Source: Kangiella sp. TOML190
GTDB taxonomy: Bacteria; Pseudomonadota; Gammaproteobacteria; Enterobacterales; Kangiellaceae
NCBI RefSeq assembly: GCF_023706045.1
Contig: NZ_BQYL01000001.1
Span: 2,214,001 to 2,278,000 of the forward strand
Direction of reading: 5' to 3'
Length of the DNA: 64,000 nucleotides
Shown: positions 20,966-28,901 of the stretch, piece after piece
How the letters are laid out: every line of letters begins with the position of its first letter
Numbering within the stretch: the first letter of the stretch is position 1
Position numbers and translations under genes: made by a program
Notes under the pieces: model-generated
Seen by the model: only the letters and a program-made list of their open reading frames with translations
What the model was told of the DNA's origin: nothing
Databases searched by the model: none

Positions 20966-22498
20966 TTAAGTGCTCACGCTACTAGTTAAAACTTCAGGAT
21001 TAAAAGTTTCAAGTGGCAAAGAGCGCTGAGTATTTAAAGCCTTAATATCCTCTGAAAGTGCTTTTAATCGACCTCTGTAGGTTTTAAATACGTTTATAGC
21101 AGAGTCAGTTTTATCTTTGGATAAAATATGATCAAAATTTTCCATCAAATGAGGCTGACCAAGACCCGTTGTGATAGTTAATGTCACCATTTGAGCGTGA
21201 GATTGAAGATCGCTAATTTCTTGCTCTTCAAGATCGCCTCTCAACTTTGTCCCGATAAATGTCGGATCGAGGGTATACTGAGCAATATTTCCTACTTGAC
21301 CATGATAACCCGTTACAACGAACATAAAGTGCGAGAGAAGTCTGAGAAAACAATCTCGGGTTTCAAGCTTACCAATTTCGAGATTTGGTGCTTGTCTATT
21401 AATTGCACTCCACCATGCCTTGATGTGGGGATCATTCACAAGATCATCACCGTCGTAATATACGCTCATGTACTCATCTGCAAGTTGTTCCATGATTTTA
21501 ACTAACTTTAATCCATCTTCACCATAGGGATAATCTTCTCCAAGTCCATCAACCCCCCTACGAACCATAGATTCTTCAAATGTTTCCAAGGTCGCAGCTT
21601 CTACACCTTTCAAAACGCATCTCAAAACACCCTCATGCTCCATAGCAAAACATCGATGAGCAATACCTCCTTTATTGGATAAGGTAAAGTAAGCTTCTCG
21701 GTTAATATCAGCCGCTCCAAAAATAAAGGGGGTCAACAAATATCTGAGCGGGTGATCTGTGGAAAGCTGCTCTATGGTTACAGTAGTAAGTGTATTGGAC
21801 ACTAAATAGTGGGTGTAACCTAAGTGATCGGTCAATGTAACCGCAGTAAACAACGAGCTTCTGAAACGCCACTTAGCTCCTTCCCAACCCTTATCACCTG
21901 GACGAATCATTTTATCTTGCTTTGGCTCAAAAATACCCACTGGTTTTCTGTCTGCTCCGAAATAAGCGATCGAGCCGTATTTTTCATACTTTTCCCGAAC
22001 CGGATAAGCTTGCATCCAACTGAGGTCAACCATAAACTCAGCATCTTTATTAGAGCTTTTGGCTCGCTCTAATCTATGAGCACCAATCCCCTGAAAAACT
22101 AAATGAGTAAAAGCCTCATCTGACGTTGGATTTTTCCAATCAACAATAATTTTCGGAACTTTATCTTTATACAACTCATAAGCAGACTCAATCGCTTCTT
22201 CACGACTAGGCCAATCATTAATAACATCTTCTACCGGAAGGTTTTCCATACCGTGAGCGAGAGCTTCGGATGCAAATTTCTCTGTCCAGTCTTTATCATG
22301 ATTCTCATCATTTTCTGGAATAAGGATAAATGGTGGCGCAACAGCCAGTTTAGCTTGAGGTTTTGGCTCAAAGTGGGGTCTTTTAGCATCTTCCGCGTTT
22401 CTCTTTACGTGAGTTTCAGCAAGCGCAATAGTCGACTCAGAAAATAACTTTGTATAAAGGTCGAGGCTTGACTCTTTAAGATCGTCTTGAATTGACAT
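20966..22498 (-). CDS. Lipoxygenase-family iron dioxygenase (short bacterial form)
   Basis: A 510-residue protein with lipoxygenase landmarks in order: HxxxxH at His225/His230, HPLRYLL (His249), a GAADINREA segment equivalent to the family's NINxxAR, DYPYGEDGL, YYDGDD and the later GYHGQVGNIAQY with His399 and Asn404. These correspond to the iron ligands of characterised enzymes that add O2 to polyunsaturated fatty acids. The chain lacks an N-terminal PLAT domain and ends in SVST, with Thr where the family has an iron-binding Ile. AAGGAG precedes the ATG at 22498; no signal peptide is visible. It starts 72 bases after a catalase-related gene on the same strand. Fatty-acid substrate and regiospecificity cannot be inferred. 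Confidence 0.88.
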   Translation of the reverse strand: MSIQDDLKESSLDLYTKLFSESTIALAETHVKRNAEDAKRPHFEPKPQAKLAVAPPFILIPENDENHDKDWTEKFASEALAHGMENLPVEDVINDWPSREEAIESAYELYKDKVPKIIVDWKNPTSDEAFTHLVFQGIGAHRLERAKSSNKDAEFMVDLSWMQAYPVREKYEKYGSIAYFGADRKPVGIFEPKQDKMIRPGDKGWEGAKWRFRSSLFTAVTLTDHLGYTHYLVSNTLTTVTIEQLSTDHPLRYLLTPFIFGAADINREAYFTLSNKGGIAHRCFAMEHEGVLRCVLKGVEAATLETFEESMVRRGVDGLGEDYPYGEDGLKLVKIMEQLADEYMSVYYDGDDLVNDPHIKAWWSAINRQAPNLEIGKLETRDCFLRLLSHFMFVVTGYHGQVGNIAQYTLDPTFIGTKLRGDLEEQEISDLQSHAQMVTLTITTGLGQPHLMENFDHILSKDKTDSAINVFKTYRGRLKALSEDIKALNTQRSLPLETFNPEVLTSSVST

Positions 22499-22570
22499 TG
22501 TTTTAATCTCCTTTTTCTTCACTATCAAAATTTTTCAGGGAATTACGAAAATACCTTTTCGGCACTTATA

Positions 22571-23692
22571 TCAAAGTGTATCTGGCTCGAACCGAGTATT
22601 ACCGTTTCTTGCGTGGCGAACTTTAGCACCGCCTTCGTAAACAGATTTACGCGCTCGATTCATAGAACCCAACGGACGATGTGCTGGCAAGGAATTCCAT
22701 GCTGCAAATGTTAACTTCTCTGCGTAGTCAACATCTTTATTTGAAGATAAGTCTTGTACTGGGATTTCAATAATTGCTACACGCTTCGGCGGCGCTTCAG
22801 ACTCTTTCCATTCAACTGTTGGGTCTTCGATAGGTTGTTTTTTTGCATCGTTTTGAACTTGCACCACAAACTCAAAACGAAATGGCTCATCTTTAATGGT
22901 GTTAACTAGAGCATTGCGCAAAAACCTATCGCCGAGCTCCCCTTCGGGCTTTTTATTTTCAGAACTGGTCAGAGGCCTAGCTGAAAATTTAATCGCTTGA
23001 GAGCCAAGCATGTACGGAGTCTGACTCCAATACTGCACTTCAAGCGGATTCCAGAAAGGCATGGCTATCATTTTTTCCAATATGGCAAGAATTTCTGGCT
23101 GTTTCTTGGCAAAAGCAGCCGCTTCTTTCTCCTTATCGACGCCATCATCATCCTTTACGGTTAGGGCTGAACCAAATCGAGTGAAATCTATGTAACTTGC
23201 AAGGTCTTTGACAAAAAAAGTGGGAAAATTGATCATGACAAAATCTTGCGTTGTTGTTGGCCGAATTAGTTTCTCGCCTTCGACACCAAGCACTTTGATC
23301 GCCATACCCTGAGGCTGCGCAACTGTGTCTGCCTGAGCGATTTGGCTTGAAGCAGAAAATCGGATCAACGCATCATAAACCTTAGTTTCAGAAAATATAC
23401 CCTGCCGCAATTCTTTCGGCAGATCATCGACAACTTTGAGCTTTGCTCGGACTAGCCCGTGAGTTTTCGCATGAGCATCTCGCTGTACGACCTCTCCCTT
23501 ACCGTAACTTCGGCGCATCCTTTCTTCCGTGATTAATCGAATAGACTCGATAAGCGCATCTTCATTCGGTTCCTTAACTTCCATTCCTAACTCCAGTTTA
23601 GTTTGAGAATTACCATTTGATAAGCTGCTGTAAGTAACAAGCGTTAAACTTATCGAAAACATCAGCATTCCATATATATGCGTTTTTAACAT
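22571..23692 (-). CDS. Catalase-related hemoprotein (allene oxide synthase / y4iL-like clade)
   Basis: A 373-residue heme protein of the catalase superfamily, far shorter than true catalases. Visible are the distal His74 in RDAHAKTHG, the segment LIRFSASSQ, distal Asn155 in MINFPTFF, and the proximal R348-x-x-x-Y352 in NRARKSVY. Members of this minimal clade act on fatty-acid hydroperoxides (coral allene oxide synthase, hydroperoxide lyase) or are uncharacterised. I start at ATG 23692, which has AAAGG 8 bases upstream and gives a hydrophobic N-terminus that looks like a signal peptide; a further 47 upstream codons are open but read through the promoter. The lipoxygenase gene follows, so fatty-acid hydroperoxide is the inferred substrate. 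Confidence 0.85.
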   Translation of the reverse strand: MLKTHIYGMLMFSISLTLVTYSSLSNGNSQTKLELGMEVKEPNEDALIESIRLITEERMRRSYGKGEVVQRDAHAKTHGLVRAKLKVVDDLPKELRQGIFSETKVYDALIRFSASSQIAQADTVAQPQGMAIKVLGVEGEKLIRPTTTQDFVMINFPTFFVKDLASYIDFTRFGSALTVKDDDGVDKEKEAAAFAKKQPEILAILEKMIAMPFWNPLEVQYWSQTPYMLGSQAIKFSARPLTSSENKKPEGELGDRFLRNALVNTIKDEPFRFEFVVQVQNDAKKQPIEDPTVEWKESEAPPKRVAIIEIPVQDLSSNKDVDYAEKLTFAAWNSLPAHRPLGSMNRARKSVYEGGAKVRHARNGNTRFEPDTL

Positions 23693-23730
23693 ATTAGATT
23701 TACCTTTAAGAGATGTTACTACCATGTACC

Positions 23731-23740
23731 GAAACGTTTC
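23731..23740. promoter_or_regulatory. Palindromic operator candidate over the cat-LOX transcription start
   Basis: A perfect 10-bp palindrome, GAAACGTTTC, lies at about +1 to +10 of the predicted transcript. With one more flanking base it matches 11 of 12 positions of TGAAACGTTTCA, the ideal symmetrical site for Cra/FruR-like LacI-family regulators. No LacI-family gene is in the window. Confidence 0.5.
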
Positions 23741-23747
23741 AATCAAA

Positions 23748-23776
23748 AGACTAGAGAAACTTAGACAGGATGTCAA
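23748..23776 (-). promoter_or_regulatory. Sigma-70 promoter of the catalase-related/lipoxygenase unit
   Basis: On the minus strand TTGACA (-35, 23771-23776), a 17-base spacer and TAGTCT (-10, 23748-23753) lie about 55 bases upstream of the catalase-related start. The -35 is a perfect consensus and the spacing is ideal, while the -10 is weak. Confidence 0.6.
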
Positions 23777-23891
23777 TAGAGGGTAAATTAGGCTTTGTAT
23801 TACTTGCTTAAAGCTGAGTTGACCGTGAACCAATAAGCGTAATTATCTTTGCTTAGCGAGCTTGGGCTGGCGAGCTACTAACGATATTTGT

Positions 23892-23930
23892 AAAAAGCGG
23901 TGTCAGCTTTAAAAAATTAAAGTGACACCG
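23892..23930 (-). terminator. Rho-independent terminator after htpG
   Basis: On the minus strand CGGTGTCA / TGACACCG plus CTTTAA / TTAAAG make a long imperfect hairpin followed by CTTTTTA. It ends htpG and isolates the catalase-related/lipoxygenase unit from it. Confidence 0.8.
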
Positions 23931-23967
23931 GATTAACTTTTAAAAATAGTCAGTAATGATAATTGGA

Positions 23968-25872
23968 TCAACTAGCCAACTTCAGCAATAACTTATTCAG
24001 TTTATTAGCAAAGCTTGCTGGATCTTCAAGCTGTCCCGACTCAGCCAATTGGGCTTGGTTGAATAACACCTCTACCCATTCAGCAAACTGAGCTTCATCT
24101 TGTTCATGATCCACCAGCTGAATCAAGGCATGCTCTGGATTAATTTCAAAAATCGGCTTGGTTTCTGGCACCGGCTGCCCTGCTGCCTGCATCATTTTGA
24201 TCATTTGCAGCGGCATATCACCTTCGCCAGCTACGATACAAGCCGGAGTATCGGTTAAGCGCATGGTGATTTTCACGTCACTAACTTGCTCGCCAAGTAC
24301 CGTCTTGACCCGCTCAACCAAACCCTTATTGTCTTCCGAGGCTTTTTCTTGCGCTTTTTTATCTTCGGCGTTTTCAAGATTACCTAAATCCAAATCACCT
24401 TGAGTTACCGACACAAATTGCTTGCCTGCATATTCTTGCAAGTGCGACATGGTCCACTCATCAATACGATCAGACATCAATAATACTTCGATGCCTTTCT
24501 TTCGGAATACTTCCAGATGAGGGCTGTTTTTAGCCGCTAAGAAGCTTTCTGTGGCAATATAATAGATTTTCTCTTGCTCCGGCTTCATACGCTCGATATA
24601 GGCATCTAGCGACACATTTTGCTCAGCTGAATCGGTGTGAGTTGAGCTAAAGCGGAATAACTTAGCGATTTTTTCTTTATTGGCAAAATCTTCGCCGGGA
24701 CCTTCTTTAAGAACTTGACCAAATTCGTTCCAGAATGCCTGGTATTTTTCTGCGTCTTTTTTCGCTAACTGCTCCAACATTTTCAAAACACGGCTAACCA
24801 TGGCACTGCGCAAAGATTGAGTGGTTGCTGAGTCTTGCAAAATTTCACGCGACACGTTTAGCGGCAAATCGTTGGAGTCGAGCAAACCGCGTACAAAACG
24901 CATATAAATCGGTAAGAACTGCTCGGCATCATCCATGATGAAAACTCTTTGTACATAGAGTTTAACGCCGCGTTGGCGATCGCGATTCCACAGATCATAT
25001 GGTGCTTTGGAAGGAATATACAATAAGCTGGTGTACTCTTGTTTGCCTTCAACTTGGTTGTGTGACCAAGTCAGTGCATCTTGAAAGTCATGCGAAACGT
25101 GCTTGTAAAACTCTTGATATTCTTCGTCTGAAATATCCGACTTAGAACGAGTCCATAAAGCGGTCGCTTTATTCACGGCCTCAAAATCTGCCTCTTGTGG
25201 CTTTTCTTCTTCCTCACCGAGATGTTGCTTCTCCATCTCTACCGGTAATGAGATGTGATCGGAATATTTACCGATAATATTTCTTAGACGAAAATCTTCT
25301 AAAAACTCTTCTTCACCTGCTTTTAGATGCAAAATAATGTCAGTACCGCGAGAGTCTTTATTGGTGGTTTCAATGGTAAATTCACCATCACCCATAGACT
25401 CCCAAATCACCGCTTGATCCACTGCATCACCTGCTTTGCGGCTAATTACGGTGACTTTGTCGGCAACGATAAAAGCCGAATAAAAGCCCACCCCAAACTG
25501 ACCGATAAGGTGCGAATCTTTCTTTTGATCGCCGGTAAGTTTGCTCAAGAAATCAGCCGTACCCGATTTGGCAATAGTGCCCAAATGTTCAATCACCTCA
25601 GCTTGATTCATACCAATCCCATTATCAGAAATGGTTAGGGTTTTAGCCTCTTTATCAGTGGTAATACGGATTTTTAACTCGCTATCCCCTTGGTATAACT
25701 CGGCATCATTGAGTGCTTTAAAGCGTAGCTTATCGGCCGCATCAGCAGCATTGGAGATAAGCTCGCGCAGAAAGATCTCTTTATTCGAATACAAAGAGTG
25801 CACCATCAAGTGCAGTAATTGTTTAACTTCGGTTTGGAAAGAATGTGTTTGCTTTTCGACGGTTACAGACAT
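23968..25872 (-). CDS. htpG: Chaperone HtpG (Hsp90)
   Basis: A 634-residue Hsp90. The GHKL ATPase motifs [25 protein letters not shown] and [11 protein letters not shown] are complete, followed by middle and C-terminal dimerisation domains of normal length; it lacks the eukaryotic charged linker and MEEVD tail. A near-perfect sigma-32 promoter precedes the gene, so heat-shock control is expected. In E. coli it sits between recR and adk; here an S41 peptidase gene and the catalase/lipoxygenase block intervene on the two sides. Confidence 0.97.
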   Translation of the reverse strand: MSVTVEKQTHSFQTEVKQLLHLMVHSLYSNKEIFLRELISNAADAADKLRFKALNDAELYQGDSELKIRITTDKEAKTLTISDNGIGMNQAEVIEHLGTIAKSGTADFLSKLTGDQKKDSHLIGQFGVGFYSAFIVADKVTVISRKAGDAVDQAVIWESMGDGEFTIETTNKDSRGTDIILHLKAGEEEFLEDFRLRNIIGKYSDHISLPVEMEKQHLGEEEEKPQEADFEAVNKATALWTRSKSDISDEEYQEFYKHVSHDFQDALTWSHNQVEGKQEYTSLLYIPSKAPYDLWNRDRQRGVKLYVQRVFIMDDAEQFLPIYMRFVRGLLDSNDLPLNVSREILQDSATTQSLRSAMVSRVLKMLEQLAKKDAEKYQAFWNEFGQVLKEGPGEDFANKEKIAKLFRFSSTHTDSAEQNVSLDAYIERMKPEQEKIYYIATESFLAAKNSPHLEVFRKKGIEVLLMSDRIDEWTMSHLQEYAGKQFVSVTQGDLDLGNLENAEDKKAQEKASEDNKGLVERVKTVLGEQVSDVKITMRLTDTPACIVAGEGDMPLQMIKMMQAAGQPVPETKPIFEINPEHALIQLVDHEQDEAQFAEWVEVLFNQAQLAESGQLEDPASFANKLNKLLLKLAS

Positions 25873-25924
25873 AATTAAAGCCCCAGATATGTAACGATTT
25901 CAGTTAATGACTATTTGCTGTTTT

Positions 25925-25952
25925 ATTTGGGGATTAGGGGCCGAGTTTCAAG
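25925..25952 (-). promoter_or_regulatory. Sigma-32 (RpoH) heat-shock promoter of htpG
   Basis: CTTGAAA (-35, 25946-25952), a 13-base spacer and CCCCAAAT (-10, 25925-25932) on the minus strand match the RpoH consensus CTTGAAA-N13-14-CCCCATNT at nearly every position. It lies about 52 bases upstream of the htpG ATG. Confidence 0.85.
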
Positions 25953-25973
25953 GCGAAACTTTAAATAAACCAA

Positions 25974-26001
25974 TAAAAAAAGGAGCCAAGGCTCCTTTTT
26001 A
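25974..26001 (-). terminator. Rho-independent terminator after the S41 peptidase
   Basis: AAGGAGCC / GGCTCCTT with a 2-base loop (TT on the minus strand), followed on that strand by a run of T. It is 20 bases after the peptidase stop, and separates it from htpG. Confidence 0.9.
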
Positions 26002-26021
26002 TTTTTAAGTGTCTGTAGTAA

Positions 26022-27629
26022 TTATTTCAGATTTAAATCGATTCGATTTTGTTGATAGAACATCTGTTTTTGGTAATACGCTGAATTACGAAGGTCCAGT
26101 GGATTTTGACTCCAATCATAACGACGTGGCTCAGCTTGCGATTTGACCACTGGGCAAGCACCGCTGGTGCGATAATCAAGCGCGGCAGCCAACATAGCTT
26201 CATTCGGATCACCTAACTGGTGAGAAAAATCATCCGCCACGCTACAACCTATTACATTACCAAAACCATCGTCAGTAGCAGACGGTACAAAGCCATCGGC
26301 ATAATCACCCCAACCTTTGTTATTTTCACCACGGAATTGAATGGTGAAATAGGTAGTGCCGCAGTTGTCGGTTGGATAAAAACCATAAGGTTTACCACAA
26401 GTAGTACCACCAATTAAGATTACCTCGACATCAATACCTCGTAAGCCATTGATTAAGGCTTCACTGGCAGAGCAAGTAGAGCTAGTAGAAAGAATAAAAA
26501 CGCGGTTTAGGTTAACATCAGGCAAAATACCGCCAGGTGCAGTGGCTTGATCGCTGGGCTGATTATAGAAAGGAGTCGGCGATAAGGTTTCACCCGTCAC
26601 TGGATTAGTAGTAGGATTTTTATCGTTAAACACCGTCGTTTCAAAAATACGATTGTTTGTTTGCGCCGAACCAGCAACCATATAAGCTAATTGACTCGAA
26701 ATAAATAAGAAACCGCCACCGTTGTAGCGCAAATCAATCACTAAATCTTGAATACCCTGATTTGAGAAATCCACAAAAGCATCAATCAACTCCTGCTCAG
26801 CAATACGAGTACCAAAGGTATTGAACTGCATATAGCCCACATCGCCCGTTGGAGTGTTAATAATGGCTTCTTTTTGAACGGGATCGGATGTTACATTCTC
26901 CGCAGTTAAGGTCACGGTTCGAGTAGTACTTGAACCTAAGTCAAGGATTTCAAAAGTGTGAGACTCACCAACTGCTGACGGAAATAAACCAGCATTTAAA
27001 GTATTTACATCAGATCCATTGGCAACATCGACTCCATCAATGGTAACAATTTCAGCACCGCGATCAATATTAGCATTACTCGCCGGTGAGTTCGGTTCGT
27101 TATAAGCCACTACAATTTGTCTTGGTGGCGCTGACTGCAATATTCTAAACCGCATGCCATAACCCACTGATGAGCCAGTGCTTGCTTGCTGTTGGTAAGC
27201 ATCCGTATCATCGGTAAAGTGGAATTGATCTTGTGGGTTACCAGAGGCGGTTACAGCGTTGGTTTTTAAGGTATCAAAATAAGTAATCGGATTACTAAAA
27301 TTAGCTGGATTTTGATCTGGAATCTCACTATACCAAAGGTAGGTTTCATCACTCCATGAGCGTAACCAATGATTTTCCTCGAGCGTGGATCCTTGCACAT
27401 CGGGCCAAGGCCTACCATTAATATCATTACCCGAGCGCGGATTTTGACAACGCGCCTCAAAATCGCTAGAAGGAGCAAACACACCTGCGGTCCAAGTCGG
27501 GCCGCTACTGCTAGGTGGCGGTGTTGGTGACGAGCTAGAGCTGGAGCCTCCGCCGCCACAAGCCACCAAAAAGCCTGTAAAAAGGGCGGGGACTATCAAT
27601 TTACGGATATTTTTATAACTGTTTTTCAT
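26022..27629 (-). CDS. S41 family (C-terminal-processing type) peptidase, lipoprotein
   Basis: A 535-residue protein with a type II signal peptide (lipobox FLVAC, Cys24), then Gly/Ser and Pro-rich linkers. Next come an N-terminal helical domain, a PDZ-like region at about 170-240 and the S41 catalytic domain. The catalytic dyad is readable as Ser in TCSASEALIN and Lys in TTCGKPYGF. Members cleave proteins in the periplasm; the target is not predictable. It interrupts the recR-htpG adjacency seen in E. coli and is closed by its own terminator. Confidence 0.9.
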   Translation of the reverse strand: MKNSYKNIRKLIVPALFTGFLVACGGGGSSSSSSPTPPPSSSGPTWTAGVFAPSSDFEARCQNPRSGNDINGRPWPDVQGSTLEENHWLRSWSDETYLWYSEIPDQNPANFSNPITYFDTLKTNAVTASGNPQDQFHFTDDTDAYQQQASTGSSVGYGMRFRILQSAPPRQIVVAYNEPNSPASNANIDRGAEIVTIDGVDVANGSDVNTLNAGLFPSAVGESHTFEILDLGSSTTRTVTLTAENVTSDPVQKEAIINTPTGDVGYMQFNTFGTRIAEQELIDAFVDFSNQGIQDLVIDLRYNGGGFLFISSQLAYMVAGSAQTNNRIFETTVFNDKNPTTNPVTGETLSPTPFYNQPSDQATAPGGILPDVNLNRVFILSTSSTCSASEALINGLRGIDVEVILIGGTTCGKPYGFYPTDNCGTTYFTIQFRGENNKGWGDYADGFVPSATDDGFGNVIGCSVADDFSHQLGDPNEAMLAAALDYRTSGACPVVKSQAEPRRYDWSQNPLDLRNSAYYQKQMFYQQNRIDLNLK

Positions 27630-27757
27630 GAAATGACTACCTGAAGATAAATTTTTCTATCAATTTACGCAGTCATATATTACTAAACCTAAGACAACTA
27701 ATCCATAAAAAGTGTCCAGATTTTATACAATCTTAATAGTTTAACCTTACCGAATAA

Positions 27758-28357
27758 CTAAATTTGATAGGGACGGCGCTCAGATAGGGACTGGCTAAGA
27801 GTACCGCCATCAATATATTCGAGCTCTCCTCCTAAAGGTACGCCTGAAGCAAGCCTTGAGATCTCTAGCTGCTCAGAGCGCAGCATTTCGGCAATAAAGT
27901 GCGCCGTAGCCTCGCCTTCTACTGTTGCATTAGTAGCGAGAATAACTTCACTGGGCGCCTCAACTTCAACTAAAGCTTTCAACTCTTTTAGCCCAATATC
28001 ATCAGGACCGATACCATCCAAAGGAGATAAATGCCCCATCAACACAAAATAGGTGCCTTTAAAGCCACCGGTTGCTTCTATCGCATACACATCCGCTGGA
28101 CTTTCCACCACACACAGCAGGCTTTTATCGCGGGCTTCAGACAAACACAAGTAGCAAGTTTTTGCTTCTGTAAAATCACGACAGCGCGAGCAATGATTTA
28201 CTTTTTCCATTGATTCAGCAAGCGCTTGCGAAAGCTGCACGCCCGCCTCACGATTACGCTCCAACAAATGATAGGCCATACGCTGAGCAGACTTAGGCCC
28301 CACTCCTGGCAAGCAACAAAAGGCATCAATTAGTTTCTTTATTAACGGTGACTGCAT
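27758..28357 (-). CDS. recR: Recombination protein RecR
   Basis: A 199-residue RecFOR component that loads RecA at gaps. The N-terminal helix-hairpin-helix ([17 protein letters not shown]), the C4 zinc finger ([16 protein letters not shown]) and the Toprim domain with [11 protein letters not shown] are all present. It lies in the dnaX-ybaB-recR cluster, but about 190 bases separate it from ybaB, in which no gene is seen. Confidence 0.97.
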   Translation of the reverse strand: MQSPLIKKLIDAFCCLPGVGPKSAQRMAYHLLERNREAGVQLSQALAESMEKVNHCSRCRDFTEAKTCYLCLSEARDKSLLCVVESPADVYAIEATGGFKGTYFVLMGHLSPLDGIGPDDIGLKELKALVEVEAPSEVILATNATVEGEATAHFIAEMLRSEQLEISRLASGVPLGGELEYIDGGTLSQSLSERRPYQI

Positions 28358-28548
28358 AATAGGCTAAACAACTGACTGAGAAACAAAATTTATTATCGCT
28401 GTAAATATTTTTGCTATTCGAATAATCATGTTAAGGCAGGATTTTTAAGGCTAGAGGCGGCAGTTTCGAATTGAAAAAACTGAGTGTATATACGATACAC
28501 GATGTTTTTGAAAAAGAAACTAACAAACTATAGCCCTAAAAAGACAAT

Positions 28549-28878
28549 TTAAAACGGTAAATTCATACCGGGGGGAAGATTCATCCCCTTAGTCACTTCC
28601 GCCATCCGCTCTTGCGAAGTCTGCTCGACCTTACGTACCGCGGCATTTACCGCAGCTGCAATTAAATCTTCCAGCAAGTCTTTATCATCTTCCATTAAGC
28701 TAGGATCGATTGAAATGCGTTTGACATCATGGCGGCCGGTCATAACCACCTTTACCATACCCGCACCTGCATCAGCCTCAACTTCCATATTGGCAATTTC
28801 TTCTTGCGCCTTTTGCATTCTATCTTGCATCTGCTGGGCTTGCTTCATCATTCCGCCCAAACCACCTTTACCAAACAT
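28549..28878 (-). CDS. ybaB: YbaB/EbfC nucleoid-associated protein
   Basis: A 109-residue protein of the YbaB/EbfC DNA-binding family. The [18 protein letters not shown] start, the basic-acidic helix and the [10 protein letters not shown] segment match the family. It starts 23 bases after dnaX and its place between dnaX and recR is strongly conserved. Confidence 0.95.
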   Translation of the reverse strand: MFGKGGLGGMMKQAQQMQDRMQKAQEEIANMEVEADAGAGMVKVVMTGRHDVKRISIDPSLMEDDKDLLEDLIAAAVNAAVRKVEQTSQERMAEVTKGMNLPPGMNLPF

Positions 28879-28901
28879 ACTTTTACCTCAAAATTCTGAT
28901 G

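Noticed and set aside
23693-23833. Longer start (MVHGQLSF) for the catalase-related protein.
   Set aside because: It would read through the sigma-70 promoter and palindrome; the ATG at 23692 has a ribosome binding site and precedes the hydrophobic segment.
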